From positions 496,001 through 560,000 of the forward strand of contig NZ_CP042306.1 in NCBI RefSeq assembly GCF_007859635.1: 64,000 nucleotides of DNA, given 5' to 3'. Below the pieces are notes generated by a model. It had not been told where the DNA came from, searched no databases, and saw only the letters and a program-made list of their open reading frames with translations. Shown here piece after piece: positions 54,199 to 63,752 of this stretch. The translations under genes were made by a program, and so were the position numbers. How positions within the stretch are numbered: position 1 is the first letter of the stretch; every line of letters begins with the position of its first letter. The DNA comes from Sphingomonas panacisoli (GTDB taxonomy: Bacteria; Pseudomonadota; Alphaproteobacteria; Sphingomonadales; Sphingomonadaceae).

Positions 54199-55734
54199 AT
54201 GATCAAGCATGCCCTACCCGTCACGCGCGCCGAGGATTTCGCGCAATGGTACCAAACCGTGATTGCAGAGGCCGATATGGCCGAGGAATCCGGGGTGCGC
54301 GGATGCATGGTCATCCGGCCATGGGGCTATGGCATCTGGGAACGGATGCAGCGGCTGCTCGACGACAAGATCAAGGCGACTGGCCACGAGAATTGCTATT
54401 TCCCGCTGTTCATCCCGCTCTCCTATTTCGAGAAGGAAGCGGAGCATGTCGAAGGCTTTGCCAAGGAAATGGCGGTCGTCACGCACCACCGCCTGATTCC
54501 CGACGGCAAGGGCAAATTGATTCCCGATCCTGCGGCAAAGCTGGAGGAGCCGCTGGTCGTGCGGCCGACGTCCGAAACCGTGATCGGCACGGCATTCTCG
54601 CGCTGGGTGCAGTCGTGGCGCGACTTGCCTGTCCTCATCAACCAATGGGCGAACGTCGTGCGCTGGGAGATGCGCACGCGGATGTTCCTGCGCACGGCGG
54701 AGTTCCTCTGGCAGGAGGGCCATACCGCGCATGCGACCGAAGCCGAGGCGCGCGAAGAGACGCTCAAGATGCTCGAAGTCTATCGCAGCTTTGCGGAAGA
54801 CTGTGTCGCGCTCCCCGTCGTTGCGGGCGAGAAGCCCGAGAACGAGCGGTTTCCGGGCGCGGTCGAGACCTGGTCGATCGAGGCGATGATGCAGGACGGC
54901 AAGGCGCTCCAGGCGGGCACCTCACACTTCCTCGGCACCAATTTCGCGCATGCCCAGGACATCAAGTTCCAGAATTCGGAAGGCCAGCTCGAGTTCGCGA
55001 ACACGACGAGCTGGGGCGTGTCGACGCGGATGATCGGCGGGCTGATCATGGTCCATGGCGACGACGATGGTCTCCGCGTGCCGCCGCGGCTGGCGCCGTG
55101 GCAGATCGTGATCGTGCCGATGCTGCGCGACAATGACGAGGACGCCGCGCTGATCGAATACTGCAAGGGGCTGCAGGGCGAACTCGCGGCGTTGTCCGCG
55201 TGCGGCGAGCCGGTGCGTGCGCTGCTCGACCTCAAGGCGGTCAAGTCGACCAACAAGCGTTGGGGCTGGGTGAAGAAGGGCGCGCCGATCGTGATCGAGG
55301 TCGGCGGGCGCGACATGGCGGGCGGCAATGTCAGCGTGATCCGCCGCGACCGGCTGTATCGCGAGGACGGCAAGCTCGACAGCGCGGTGGTCGCGAAGGG
55401 CGATTTCGTCGGCGCCGCGACGGCGATGCTGGAGGAAATCCAGAAAGGCCTGTTCGTGAGTGCCAAAGCGAGGCTCGACGGCAGCATCGCGCGCGACGTC
55501 ACCGACATGGCGGGGCTGCAGGCCTTCTTCGCAGATGGCGTGAAGAACCCCGGCTGGGTCGAGGCCGGTTGGTCGAGACCGACCGGCGCGGCGCTCGGCA
55601 AGGTCGTCGAAACGCTCAAGTCGATGAAGCTGACGTTGCGCAACGTGCCGCAGGATGCCGCGGCGGCAACCGGAGCCTGCCTCTTCACCGGCGAGCCCGC
55701 GGTCGAACGCGTGCTGATCGCGCGGGCATACTGA
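54199..55734 (+). CDS. proS: Prolyl-tRNA synthetase, short (type 3) form
   Basis: The 511-residue enzyme charges tRNA-Pro. It is the shorter archaeal/eukaryote-like ProS without the inserted editing domain: class II motif RPTSETVIGTAFSRW (about 117-131), TRMFLRTAEFLWQEGHTAHA, and the anticodon domain WGWVKKGAPIVIEVGGRD. The C-terminal zinc-like domain characteristic of this type is not obvious. The start is ATG 54199 (MIKHALPVTRAEDFAQWY). Confidence 0.96.
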   Translation: MIKHALPVTRAEDFAQWYQTVIAEADMAEESGVRGCMVIRPWGYGIWERMQRLLDDKIKATGHENCYFPLFIPLSYFEKEAEHVEGFAKEMAVVTHHRLIPDGKGKLIPDPAAKLEEPLVVRPTSETVIGTAFSRWVQSWRDLPVLINQWANVVRWEMRTRMFLRTAEFLWQEGHTAHATEAEAREETLKMLEVYRSFAEDCVALPVVAGEKPENERFPGAVETWSIEAMMQDGKALQAGTSHFLGTNFAHAQDIKFQNSEGQLEFANTTSWGVSTRMIGGLIMVHGDDDGLRVPPRLAPWQIVIVPMLRDNDEDAALIEYCKGLQGELAALSACGEPVRALLDLKAVKSTNKRWGWVKKGAPIVIEVGGRDMAGGNVSVIRRDRLYREDGKLDSAVVAKGDFVGAATAMLEEIQKGLFVSAKARLDGSIARDVTDMAGLQAFFADGVKNPGWVEAGWSRPTGAALGKVVETLKSMKLTLRNVPQDAAAATGACLFTGEPAVERVLIARAY

Positions 55735-55735
55735 C

Positions 55736-56164
55736 ATGATCTGGTTCGGTGGACAGAAGCCCGACATTGCGTGGATGACGAGTTTCGGCGCGAAGACGAT
55801 GCCCGGGCTGCTCGGGATCGAGTTCGTCGATGCTGGTGACGATTGGGTATCGGCACGAATGCCCGTCGATCACCGCACGCACCAGCCGTTCGGGCGGTTG
55901 CACGGCGGCGCATCGGTCGCGTTGGCCGAAACGGTCGCGTCGGTTGCCGGCGCGATGACGCTCGATCCGACGAAGCAGGTCACGGTGGGCCTGGAAATCA
56001 ACGCCAACCATATCCGCCCGGCGATGTCCGGCTGGGTCACCGCGACCGCCAAAGCCGAATCGATCGGCCGCACGACGCAGATCTGGACGATCCGCATCAC
56101 TAACGGAGAGGGCAAGCTCGTCTGCCTGTCGCGGATCACGCTGGCGGTCATCGCCACCGCCTGA
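55736..56164 (+). CDS. Hotdog-fold thioesterase (PaaI/MenI type)
   Basis: The 142-residue protein has the acyl-CoA thioesterase pattern MPGLLGIEFVDAGDDWVSAR, then HRTHQPFGRLHGGASVALAE with HGG, and LEINANHIRPAMSGWVTATA. The catalytic Glu (ALAETVAS) is present. It probably hydrolyses an aromatic or short acyl-CoA. It starts one base after proS ends and overlaps the next gene by one base. Confidence 0.9.
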   Translation: MIWFGGQKPDIAWMTSFGAKTMPGLLGIEFVDAGDDWVSARMPVDHRTHQPFGRLHGGASVALAETVASVAGAMTLDPTKQVTVGLEINANHIRPAMSGWVTATAKAESIGRTTQIWTIRITNGEGKLVCLSRITLAVIATA

Positions 56165-56742
56165 TGTTGCCGATCCACGGCAGCCTGAACACGGTGCGCG
56201 AGAATTTCGCGCGGCAGTTCGTGCCCGATCGCGACGGTTACGTATATCGGCGGCGCCAGCGCGGCGAGGCGTTTCGTGTGACCGCGGCGGAGCGGGACCG
56301 GTTCGTCGCCGACTTCGATCGCGGCGTCGGTCGATTGTTCTGGGGCGGCCTCGTCACGCTGATCGCGGTCATGGCGGTGTTCGAAATCTGGCCCACGATC
56401 CTGCCGCCGGACTGGCAGGCGCGGCACGAAGTGATCGTCGCGGTCGGTGCCAGCATCGCTTTCCTGATAATCTGGTGGCGATTGTCGAGCGCGCCCGATC
56501 GCGCATTGGAGCGGCGCGTGCCGATGGCTGGAGCGCTCGATGCGGCGGCGCGGCGTCGGGTCAACTTTGCCGGGTTGCCATGGGCGGTGCTGATCTTCGG
56601 TGCAGTGCTGACGCTGGGTATGATCGCGCAGGCCTTCGATCAGCCCGGCCCAACGGATTGGACCTACGTCGTCGGGGGCGCGATTGGCTTTGCGTTCTTC
56701 GTCCTACTCGGCGCGATCAAATGGCGGATCACGCGATCCTGA
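56164..56742 (+). CDS. Membrane protein of unknown function
   Basis: The 192-residue protein has a charged N-terminus and four hydrophobic segments (about 58-75, 85-102, 138-158 and 165-185), with a basic loop between the second and third. No family recognised. It begins at ATG 56164 inside the upstream stop (TGATG), so it is coupled to the thioesterase. Its end overlaps the convergent PilZ gene by 14 bp. Confidence 0.72.
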   Translation: MLPIHGSLNTVRENFARQFVPDRDGYVYRRRQRGEAFRVTAAERDRFVADFDRGVGRLFWGGLVTLIAVMAVFEIWPTILPPDWQARHEVIVAVGASIAFLIIWWRLSSAPDRALERRVPMAGALDAAARRRVNFAGLPWAVLIFGAVLTLGMIAQAFDQPGPTDWTYVVGGAIGFAFFVLLGAIKWRITRS

Positions 56743-57100
56743 GCGTCAGCGCGCGCATCATTGCGCGTTCGATCTGTTCGTCGAAGCGGCAGCCCACCAT
56801 GCCGTCGAGGCACCACACGACCGTCGCCGCCACCGGCATGCGTCCGTCGAAGCGCAGCCACAGCCGTTCGCCCTGATCGGCCTCGATACCGGCGGCGAGG
56901 CGGCAGCCATAAGTGGAGAGATCGTGGAGCAGCGCATCGACCGGCGTCTTGCCGTGCCGCCGCACGCTGGCGCGCGTGATCGACAGCCGAAGCCGCGGCT
57001 CGTCGCGCTGTTCGAGCGATGCCGGTTCGACCCGGCGGTATTGCGAATACTTCGTTGCCACGAGCGGCCCCCGGTATGCCCCGGCCAGAGCCTGTCCCAA
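56729..57100 (-). CDS. PilZ-domain protein
   Basis: The 123-residue single-domain protein has the PilZ pattern: REPRLRLS-type motif (QRDEPRLRLSITRASVRR, about 31-48), then LHDLSTYGCRLAA in place of the D/NxSxxG motif, and VVWCLDGMVGCRF. PilZ domains bind cyclic di-GMP; the second motif here (DLSTYGC) keeps D, S and G, so binding is plausible. The target process is unknown. Confidence 0.88.
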   Translation of the reverse strand: MGQALAGAYRGPLVATKYSQYRRVEPASLEQRDEPRLRLSITRASVRRHGKTPVDALLHDLSTYGCRLAAGIEADQGERLWLRFDGRMPVAATVVWCLDGMVGCRFDEQIERAMMRALTLRIA

Positions 57101-57129
57101 TCAGGTTAACAAATCGTTAACGCCTGACT

Positions 57130-58038
57130 TTAGTATTTGGCACCGACATGCGTTTCGCCGCGGGCTTCGGCGAGTTTCGCCTGGCGGTGGCGCTCGGCAT
57201 AGCCGGCGCGGGCATCGTCGTCGCGCGTGCCATGGCAGGCGGGGCAGCTGACGCCCTCTTCGTATAACGGCGACGCGCGATCGGTGGGGCTGACCGGCAT
57301 GCGGCACCCGCGACAGAGTGCGTGGGTGCCGGGTACGAGGCCGTGGCCGACTGCAACCCGTTCGTCGAACACGAAGCATTCGCCGTGCCAGCGGCTTTCC
57401 GCTTCGGGCACGTCTTCGAGATATTTCAGGATGCCGCCCTGGAGATGGTGGACCTCCTCGATCCCTTCGGCCTTGAGCAACGCCGTCGCTTTCTCGCAGC
57501 GGATGCCGCCGGTACAGAACATCGCGACCCGCTCCGCGCCAGCGATTTCGTCGCGATGCGCGCGGAACCAGGCGGGGAAATCGCTGAAGCTCGCGGTGTG
57601 CGGATCGACCGCGCCGTCGAAGCTGCCGACGCGGACTTCGTAATCGTTGCGCGTGTCGATGACGATCGTACCGGGCTGCTCGATCAGCGCGTTCCAGTCG
57701 GCCGGCGCGACATAGGTGCCGACCCCGGCGTGCGGATCGACCGCTTCGCCCATCGTGACGATCTCGCGCTTGAGCCGGACCTTGAGCCGGTGGAACGGCA
57801 TCGTATCCGCGGTCGAGAATTTGACCTCCAGCTCGGCGCAGTCGGGCAGCGTGCGAATGTGTGAGAGGACGCGGTCGATGCCCGCGGACGGCCCGGCGAT
57901 CGTGCCGTTAATTCCTTCGGTAGCGAGCAGGAGCGTACCCTTGACACCCTCGACCGCGCACAGGTCGAGCAACGGCTCCCGCAATGCGGCGGGATCGGGG
58001 AAGGAGGCGAACCGGTAAAGCGCGGCAACCTGGATCAC
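57130..58038 (-). CDS. trhO: tRNA uridine(34) hydroxylase (rhodanese family)
   Basis: TrhO/YceA performs oxygen-dependent hydroxylation of wobble uridine. The 302-residue protein has an N-terminal acylphosphatase-like domain ([20 protein letters not shown]), the rhodanese domain with active-site [10 protein letters not shown] near residue 180, and a C-terminal Cys-rich region ([15 protein letters not shown]) that may bind zinc. GTG 58038 overlaps the glpD stop by 4 nt. Confidence 0.93.
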   Translation of the reverse strand: MIQVAALYRFASFPDPAALREPLLDLCAVEGVKGTLLLATEGINGTIAGPSAGIDRVLSHIRTLPDCAELEVKFSTADTMPFHRLKVRLKREIVTMGEAVDPHAGVGTYVAPADWNALIEQPGTIVIDTRNDYEVRVGSFDGAVDPHTASFSDFPAWFRAHRDEIAGAERVAMFCTGGIRCEKATALLKAEGIEEVHHLQGGILKYLEDVPEAESRWHGECFVFDERVAVGHGLVPGTHALCRGCRMPVSPTDRASPLYEEGVSCPACHGTRDDDARAGYAERHRQAKLAEARGETHVGAKY

Positions 58039-59486
58039 TGCAGCGCTGCCCACGCCTTCTCGAACGCAGCGCGTTGATCGGCGGTCAGGTGCAGCCCGAC
58101 CTTGCTGCGCCGGTCGAGCGCGTCGGCGGCGGTGCGCGCCCATTCCTTGTCGCGCATCCAACGCGCTTCGATCTCGGTCAGCCCGCCGCCTAGGTCGGCG
58201 CCCATGCCGGCTTCGTCGCTCACGTTTTCCAGCATCTCGCCGAGCATTGTACCGTACGCATGCGTCATACGTGCCGAGCGGTCGTCACCGAGGAAAGGCC
58301 AAGTCGCACGGACCTTTGCCAGGTACGTGTCGAAGTCGTCGATCGCCCCACCCGGGAACACCCGCGCGCGCGTCACCGGATGCGCGTCGATCCCGAGCGG
58401 GTGGGCGAGCTTGCCCATCGCTTCCTCTGCCAGATGGCGCCCGGTCGTGATCTTGCCGCCGAACACGCTGAGCAGAGGCGGCCCATTCGTGTCGAGTTCG
58501 AGCACATAGTCGCGCGTCACCGCCTTCGCCTCGCTCGCGCCGTCGTCGTAGAGCGGGCGGACACCCGACCAGCTGTGCGTCACGTCGGCGGGGCCGATCT
58601 GTCGTACGAAGTGATGGTTCGCGCCCTCGCACAGATAGGCGATCTCGTCGGCGGAGATGACCGCGTCCTCGGGCTTGTCGACCGGGATATCGGTGGTGCC
58701 GATCTCGGTCCCGCCCTGCCACGGGATCGCGAAGATGATGCGGCGGTCGGGGAGTTGCAGGATGTAGGCGTGGTCGCCCTCGTAGAGCTTGGGCACGACG
58801 ATATGACTGCCCTTGACGAGCCGGACGTTCGCCGCGCCCGGGATGCCGATTTTGTCGAGCATCAGATGGACCCAAGGCCCTGCGGCGTTGACCAAGCCGC
58901 GCGCCTCAACCTCGCGCCCGTCGGACAGGGTTGCGCGCCAGACGCCGCCATCGCGCCGCGCAGTCTCCAGTGCCACGCCGACGCAAATCTCCGCGCCATT
59001 TGCCGCCGCGTCGACCGCGTTGAGCAGGGTCAGCCGCGAATCGTCGACCTGGGCGTCCGAATAGACGAACCCGCTGTCGCCGCCCTTCAGCGGGGCGATG
59101 TAGTCCGTGTCCGATCTGCGCAGGCCGCGCGAGCGCGGGAGCGACATCTTCCCGCCGAGGAAATCGTAGAGATAGAGCCCGATCCGCACCATCCACCACG
59201 GCCGTACCGCATTCTCCTGCGGTAGCACGAAGCGCAGCGGCCGGATGATGTGCGGCGCGGAATGAACCAACCGCTCACGCTCGCGCAACGCTTCCGCGAC
59301 CAGGCGGAAGTCGTAATATTCGAGGTACCGCAAGCCTCCGTGGATCAGCTTGGTCGAGGCGGACGAGGTGTGCGCGGCCAGATCGTCGCGTTCGACCAGC
59401 AGCACTTTTTGGCCGAGCAACGACGCCTCGCGCGCGATCGCACAGCCGTTGATGCCGCCGCCAATGATCAGAAGGTCGTAGGTCAC
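58035..59486 (-). CDS. glpD: Glycerol-3-phosphate dehydrogenase
   Basis: GlpD is a membrane-associated flavoprotein that oxidises glycerol 3-phosphate and passes electrons to ubiquinone. The 483-residue protein has the FAD motif [20 protein letters not shown] (about 4-23), [18 protein letters not shown], and [19 protein letters not shown] near residue 312. It is coupled to trhO and divergent from rnr with a 47-bp gap. Confidence 0.95.
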   Translation of the reverse strand: MTYDLLIIGGGINGCAIAREASLLGQKVLLVERDDLAAHTSSASTKLIHGGLRYLEYYDFRLVAEALRERERLVHSAPHIIRPLRFVLPQENAVRPWWMVRIGLYLYDFLGGKMSLPRSRGLRRSDTDYIAPLKGGDSGFVYSDAQVDDSRLTLLNAVDAAANGAEICVGVALETARRDGGVWRATLSDGREVEARGLVNAAGPWVHLMLDKIGIPGAANVRLVKGSHIVVPKLYEGDHAYILQLPDRRIIFAIPWQGGTEIGTTDIPVDKPEDAVISADEIAYLCEGANHHFVRQIGPADVTHSWSGVRPLYDDGASEAKAVTRDYVLELDTNGPPLLSVFGGKITTGRHLAEEAMGKLAHPLGIDAHPVTRARVFPGGAIDDFDTYLAKVRATWPFLGDDRSARMTHAYGTMLGEMLENVSDEAGMGADLGGGLTEIEARWMRDKEWARTAADALDRRSKVGLHLTADQRAAFEKAWAALQ

Positions 59487-59533
59487 CGGCTGCTCCTAGC
59501 GTCAAACGGGCGGAGCGCCTATCGTCGTGTCAG

Positions 59534-61825
59534 ATGCCCAAACCCAAGCGACAGCCCGGCCTTCCGTCCCGCCAGCAGATCATCGATTTCATCACCTCGT
59601 CATCGACCCCGGCGGGCAAGCGCGAGATCGCCAAGGCGTTCGGGCTGACCGCGCAGGAAAAGATCGCGTTGAAGGCGCTGCTCAAGGACATGGCCGATGA
59701 GGGGCTGATCGATTCCGCGCCCGGCCGCGCGTTCCACAAGATGGGCGGGCTGCCCAAGGTGACGGTGCTGCGGATCACCGATGTCGATGACGGCGGCAAT
59801 GTCTGGGCGGTGCCTGAGCGGTGGGACGCGGATGCCGCGCCGATGCCCAAGCTGCGCGTGCGCGAGCGGGGGAAGCGGTCTGCGCTAGGCGTCGGCGACC
59901 GCATTTTGGCGCGCACCGAGGAGGCCGGGAAGGGCTGGATCGCGCACCCGATGAAGCAGCTCGCCAAGGGCGACGAACTGATGCTCGGGGTGCTGCGCAA
60001 GGAAGCCAACGGCCTGTGGCTGGAAGGCGTCGAGAAACGCGAGCGGCGACAATATCCGGTTAGCGATGCGGGCGATGCCGAGCCCGGTGACCTGGTGCTG
60101 GCGGAAAAGGCTGGGCGTCCGCCGCGCATCACCGCGCGCGTGACCGAGCGGCTGGGCGATCCGTTCGCGCCGCGCAGCTTCTCGCTGATCGCGATCCACG
60201 AGCATGGCATCCCGGACACTTTCGCCGACGAAGCGCTCGACGAGGCGGAGAGAGTGGCGAAGCAGCCGCTGGGCGAGGGACGCGAAGACCTGACGCACCT
60301 GCCCATCGTCGCGATCGACCCTGCCGACGCGCGCGACCACGACGATGCGGTCTGGGCGGTGCCCGACGACGATCCTGGCAATGCGGGCGGGTGGAAAGCG
60401 GTGGTCGCGATCGCCGACGTGTCGTTCTATGTCCGCCCCGGCTCGGCGATCGACCGCGAGGCGCGGCGGCGCGGAAATTCGGTCTATTTCCCCGACCGCG
60501 TCGTGCCGATGCTGCCCGAAATCCTGTCGGCGGAGGTGTGCAGCCTCAAGACCGGCGAGGACCGCGCGGCGCTCGCATGCCACTTGCAGATCGGAAAGGA
60601 CGGCCAGCTCAAGGGCTGGCGCTTCACCCGCGCCGTGGTGCGGATCGCGGCGAATATCGCCTATGAGGATGCGCAGGCCGCGATCGACGCCTCAACGTCA
60701 CCCCAGCGAAAGCTGGGGTCTCATGAAATTGGCGGGGACAAAGTCGCACCAGATCCCAGCTTTCGCTGGGATGACGGATTGATAGAAACGGCGCTGAAGC
60801 CGCTCTGGGCGTGCTGGCACGCGCTCGCCAAGGCGCGTGATGCGCGCGAACCGCTCGACCTCGACCTCCCCGAACGCCGCGTCGTACTCGACGAGAAGGG
60901 ACGGATCATGTCGGTCGCGGCACGCGAGCGGCTCGACGCGCACCGGCTGATCGAGGACTATATGATCGCCGCCAACGTCGCCGCGGCCAAGGCGCTCGAG
61001 GCGAAGAAGGCGCCGGTCATGTATCGCGTCCACGAGCCGCCCGCGCGCGAGAAGTTGGTCGGGCTGAAGGATTATCTCGAAACCTACGGCGTCAAGTTGG
61101 CGCTGGGGCAGGTGATCCGCCCGGCGACGTTCAACCATATCCTCGATTGGGTCGGCGACGTGGATTTTCGCCCGCAGGTCATGGAGCAAATCCTGCGTAG
61201 CCAGACCCAGGCCTATTACGCGCCGGCCAATCACGGCCATTTCGGGCTTGCGCTGGGCAGCTACGCGCACTTCACATCGCCGATCCGGCGCTATGCCGAT
61301 CTTCTCGTGCACCGTTCGCTGGTTACCGCCTATGGGCTCGGCCCCGGCGGGCTGACGCCCGACGAGGCGGCGGGGATGGAGCGGATCGGCGAGGCGATCA
61401 GCCGGCTCGAACGCCGCGCGATGGAGGCGGAGCGCGATACGATCGACCGCTATGTCGCCGCCTATCTGGCGGAGCGCGTCGGCGAGCTGGTCGAGGTGCG
61501 GATCACCGGCGTCACCAATTTCGGGTTTTTCGCGACGGTCGATGGGATCGGCGGCGACGGGCTGATGCCGGTGCGGGACTTGGGCGGCGAATATTTCCGC
61601 TATGACGAGACGGCGAAGAAACTGGTCGGCGAGCAATCGGGTGACGAGTTTACGATCGGCCAGCGGCTGAGGCTACGACTCGCGGAGTCTAACCCGGTAT
61701 CGGGCGCGTTGCGCTTCGAGCTGCCAGAAGGAAAAGGCGCGGCGCCGGGCAGCCGGCCACCGCGCGTCTTGAAACGGCGCGGCCGACCGGCCAACATCCG
61801 CCATCAGGGCAAGCGACGGAAATAG
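59534..61825 (+). CDS. rnr: Ribonuclease R, with an in-frame repeat insertion
   Basis: RNase R is a 3'-5' exoribonuclease that degrades structured RNA. The 763-residue protein has N-terminal helix-turn-helix/cold-shock parts (STPAGKREIAKAFGL near 18), the RNB active site VAIDPADARDHDDAVWAV (about 258-275), NFTSPIRRY-type block (here HFTSPIRRYADLLVHRSL), and a C-terminal S1 domain (ITGVTNFGFFATVDG) with a basic tail. A palindromic repeat of 81 bp is translated inside the RNB domain at about residues 388-414. Confidence 0.95.
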   Translation: MPKPKRQPGLPSRQQIIDFITSSSTPAGKREIAKAFGLTAQEKIALKALLKDMADEGLIDSAPGRAFHKMGGLPKVTVLRITDVDDGGNVWAVPERWDADAAPMPKLRVRERGKRSALGVGDRILARTEEAGKGWIAHPMKQLAKGDELMLGVLRKEANGLWLEGVEKRERRQYPVSDAGDAEPGDLVLAEKAGRPPRITARVTERLGDPFAPRSFSLIAIHEHGIPDTFADEALDEAERVAKQPLGEGREDLTHLPIVAIDPADARDHDDAVWAVPDDDPGNAGGWKAVVAIADVSFYVRPGSAIDREARRRGNSVYFPDRVVPMLPEILSAEVCSLKTGEDRAALACHLQIGKDGQLKGWRFTRAVVRIAANIAYEDAQAAIDASTSPQRKLGSHEIGGDKVAPDPSFRWDDGLIETALKPLWACWHALAKARDAREPLDLDLPERRVVLDEKGRIMSVAARERLDAHRLIEDYMIAANVAAAKALEAKKAPVMYRVHEPPAREKLVGLKDYLETYGVKLALGQVIRPATFNHILDWVGDVDFRPQVMEQILRSQTQAYYAPANHGHFGLALGSYAHFTSPIRRYADLLVHRSLVTAYGLGPGGLTPDEAAGMERIGEAISRLERRAMEAERDTIDRYVAAYLAERVGELVEVRITGVTNFGFFATVDGIGGDGLMPVRDLGGEYFRYDETAKKLVGEQSGDEFTIGQRLRLRLAESNPVSGALRFELPEGKGAAPGSRPPRVLKRRGRPANIRHQGKRRK
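60696..60776. repeat. GTCATCCCAGC-family repeat translated within rnr
   Basis: CGTCACCCCAGCGAAAGCTG and CAGCTTTCGCTGGGATGACG are inverted arms of an 81-bp unit, a multiple of three, so the frame is kept. It reads as SPQRKLGSHE near the left arm and DPSFRWDDG near the right. Matching copies lie between genes at 1151-1231 and 24779-24853. Confidence 0.9.
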
Positions 61826-61834
61826 GGGGATAAG

Positions 61835-62146
61835 ATGGGTGGAGCAGCGGCAGGAGCGGCGGCGGGCGCGGCGGCACGAGCGCGGCGACGGCTGATCTCG
61901 CATTTCATGGAGGCCGACGCGGTTTCGGCCGACAAGGCGATCGGCTACGCGCCCGAACGCGGGATGGAGCGGCGGTTGCTCGAACGGCTGATCGACCAGG
62001 GTGTGCTGCATGTCGGCAAGGCCGGCACCTATTGGCTCGACATTCCCGTGTACGACAAATGGAACCGCAAGCGCCGTCGGCGTGCGGGGATCATGGTCGG
62101 CACCGCCGTCGCGATCGGCGCGGCGCTGAGTCTGTTCGCGAGCTGA
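61835..62146 (+). CDS. Small winged-helix-like protein with C-terminal membrane anchor
   Basis: The 103-residue protein has an Ala-rich N-terminus, a helical segment with SADKAIGYAPERG and LLERLIDQGVLHV, the short strand TYWLDIPVYDKWN, a basic stretch (RKRRRR), and a C-terminal transmembrane helix. Its core aligns by eye with that of the next gene, so the two are tandem paralogues. It follows rnr by 9 bp. Function unknown. Confidence 0.75.
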   Translation: MGGAAAGAAAGAAARARRRLISHFMEADAVSADKAIGYAPERGMERRLLERLIDQGVLHVGKAGTYWLDIPVYDKWNRKRRRRAGIMVGTAVAIGAALSLFAS

Positions 62147-62487
62147 TGCCCAACCGGCTGCAACTGACCAGCACGTCCACCCCGGCGCCGCCACGGTTGC
62201 CGGCCGGCGCATTGCGCGTACGCGGGCGGATTGCCGAGGCGATGCTCGCGGCGCATGCGCTGGCGCCCGAAGATGCGATTGAATTCGCGCCCGACCCTCG
62301 CGACGGCGCGGAGTTTGCGAAGCTGCGCGCCGCCGGTATCGTCCGCGAAGTGCCGGGCGGCCGCTATTGGTTCGACCTTGTCGCCTACCACCTACGCGAA
62401 CAAGCGCGCAGCCGCGTCGCGGTGATGTGGACGCTCGGGCTGGCCGTCATGATCGCGGCGGTCGCCGTCCTGTTCTACCGCGGCTAA
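62146..62487 (+). CDS. Small winged-helix-like protein with C-terminal membrane anchor (paralogue)
   Basis: From ATG 62146, inside the upstream stop (TGATG), the protein has 113 residues. It shows APEDAIEFAPDPRD, FAKLRAAGIVREV and RYWFDLVAYHLREQ, matching the corresponding segments of its neighbour, and ends in a transmembrane helix (MWTLGLAVMIAAVAVLFY). Its stop overlaps the convergent gene by 4 bp. Function unknown. Confidence 0.75.
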   Translation: MPNRLQLTSTSTPAPPRLPAGALRVRGRIAEAMLAAHALAPEDAIEFAPDPRDGAEFAKLRAAGIVREVPGGRYWFDLVAYHLREQARSRVAVMWTLGLAVMIAAVAVLFYRG

Positions 62488-63644
62488 CCTGCCCGGAACG
62501 TCAGCCCCGCTTTCGCCGTCAGCCGATCGCGCAACGCGTCGCCCATCAGCGCGCCGGGCGTCCAGATGCCGCCGTCGCCCTTGACGTCCTGTACCAGGCA
62601 GAGAGCGCTCTCCGCGATCATCTTGCTGGTCGAGCCATAGCCCGGGTCGCGATCGCCGGTGACCACGCATTCGATCCGCGCGCCATCGGGATATTCGCCG
62701 ATGAAGATGATGTCGTAATGCCCCGCGTCGCGCTCATCCTTGGACGGGCCTTCGCCAGGTTTCGGACCTTTGTCGCCGGTGAGCGGATTGACCTTGGCGA
62801 TCGCTTCCGCCGCCGCCTTCCCGATGTCGCCGAGCCCTGCGACCATCATCTCGTCATAGACGAAGTCGGCGCCGAACTGTTCGCCTAGCAGAAAGTTGGT
62901 GCGGTGGACGTTCTTGGTGTTGATCGGCGCCATGATGAACGGCGCGACCCACGCGCCGACCGCGGAATCGTATTCGGGGATGAGCCCGGTCGGCTGGTGC
63001 GGCCCCTTGAAGCCGGGCGTGAGCGCGAAGGGGCTCGTCAGCAGCGCGACGATCCGCGGGTCGCGCGCGGCGGCGGCGAGCGTTGCCTTCAGGCTCGCCG
63101 CGGTGCCGCCGGAGAAGCCGCCCTTCATCACGCGCACGCGGCCCTTGACACGCGGCGCGGGCTTACCGTGCTTGGCGGTGGCGCATTGCTGGAGCGTGAG
63201 CACCCCTAGATCGAACGGGATCGAATCGAATCCACAACTGAACACGATTCGCGCGCCGCTAGCCTTGGCCTGGTCGTGATGCGCGTCGATCATCTGCCGC
63301 ATCCAGGCAGGCTCGCCGCACAAATCGACATACGCGGTGCCGGTCGCTGCGCATGCGGCCACCAGGTCGCTGCCGTAGAGTTGATACGGCCCGACCGTCG
63401 AGATGACGACGGTCGCGCGCTCGCACATCGCTTTCAGGCTGGCGGGATCGTCCGAATTGGCGTTGATCAGCGTGGTGTCGGCAGGTGCGCCGATCAGGTC
63501 GCGGACCTCCTCCAGCTTGGTCAGGGACCGTCCGGCCATCGCCCAGGTGACGCCGCTGGGATACGTCTCGACCAGATATTCGGCGACCAGCCGCCCGGTA
63601 AATCCGGTCGCGCCATAGACGATGATATCGAATTCGCGCGCCAT
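62484..63644 (-). CDS. Saccharopine-dehydrogenase-like (trans-acting enoyl reductase type) protein
   Basis: The 386-residue protein has the NAD(P)-binding N-terminus DIIVYGATGFTGRLVAEYL (about 5-23), VVISTVGPYQLYGSDLVAAC and YVDLCGEPAWMRQM, matching saccharopine dehydrogenase-like oxidoreductases that include mycobacterial trans-acting enoyl reductases. The start is ATG 63644; 18 upstream codons of the open frame are repeat sequence. Substrate unknown. Confidence 0.9.
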   Translation of the reverse strand: MAREFDIIVYGATGFTGRLVAEYLVETYPSGVTWAMAGRSLTKLEEVRDLIGAPADTTLINANSDDPASLKAMCERATVVISTVGPYQLYGSDLVAACAATGTAYVDLCGEPAWMRQMIDAHHDQAKASGARIVFSCGFDSIPFDLGVLTLQQCATAKHGKPAPRVKGRVRVMKGGFSGGTAASLKATLAAAARDPRIVALLTSPFALTPGFKGPHQPTGLIPEYDSAVGAWVAPFIMAPINTKNVHRTNFLLGEQFGADFVYDEMMVAGLGDIGKAAAEAIAKVNPLTGDKGPKPGEGPSKDERDAGHYDIIFIGEYPDGARIECVVTGDRDPGYGSTSKMIAESALCLVQDVKGDGGIWTPGALMGDALRDRLTAKAGLTFRAG

Positions 63645-63653
63645 GTCAGTTCT

Positions 63654-63749
63654 CCCCTCCCGCTTGCGGGAGGGGCCGGGGGTGGGCCTGTCCGGCAACG
63701 GTGTCGCAACACCATGCCCACCCCTAACCCCTCCCGCAAGCGGGAGGGG
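63654..63749. repeat. Interspersed palindromic repeat, CCCTCCC/GGGAGGG family
   Basis: The arms CCCCTCCCGCTTGCGGGAGG (63654-) and CCCTCCCGCAAGCGGGAGGG (to 63749) are inverted, and each forms a hairpin; GGGGGTGGG and CCCACCCC lie inside them. It has the same design as 12319-12501 and separates the reductase gene from the ABC transporter. Confidence 0.85.
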
Positions 63750-63752
63750 AAT

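Noticed and set aside
55640..55734. Truncation of proS at its C-terminus
   Set aside because: The end (GEPAVERVLIARAY) is typical of the short ProS form, so the length is normal.
63645..63698. N-terminal extension of the reductase beyond ATG 63644
   Set aside because: The extra 18 codons are translated repeat sequence (PTPGPSRKREG) and precede the natural start of the nucleotide-binding fold.
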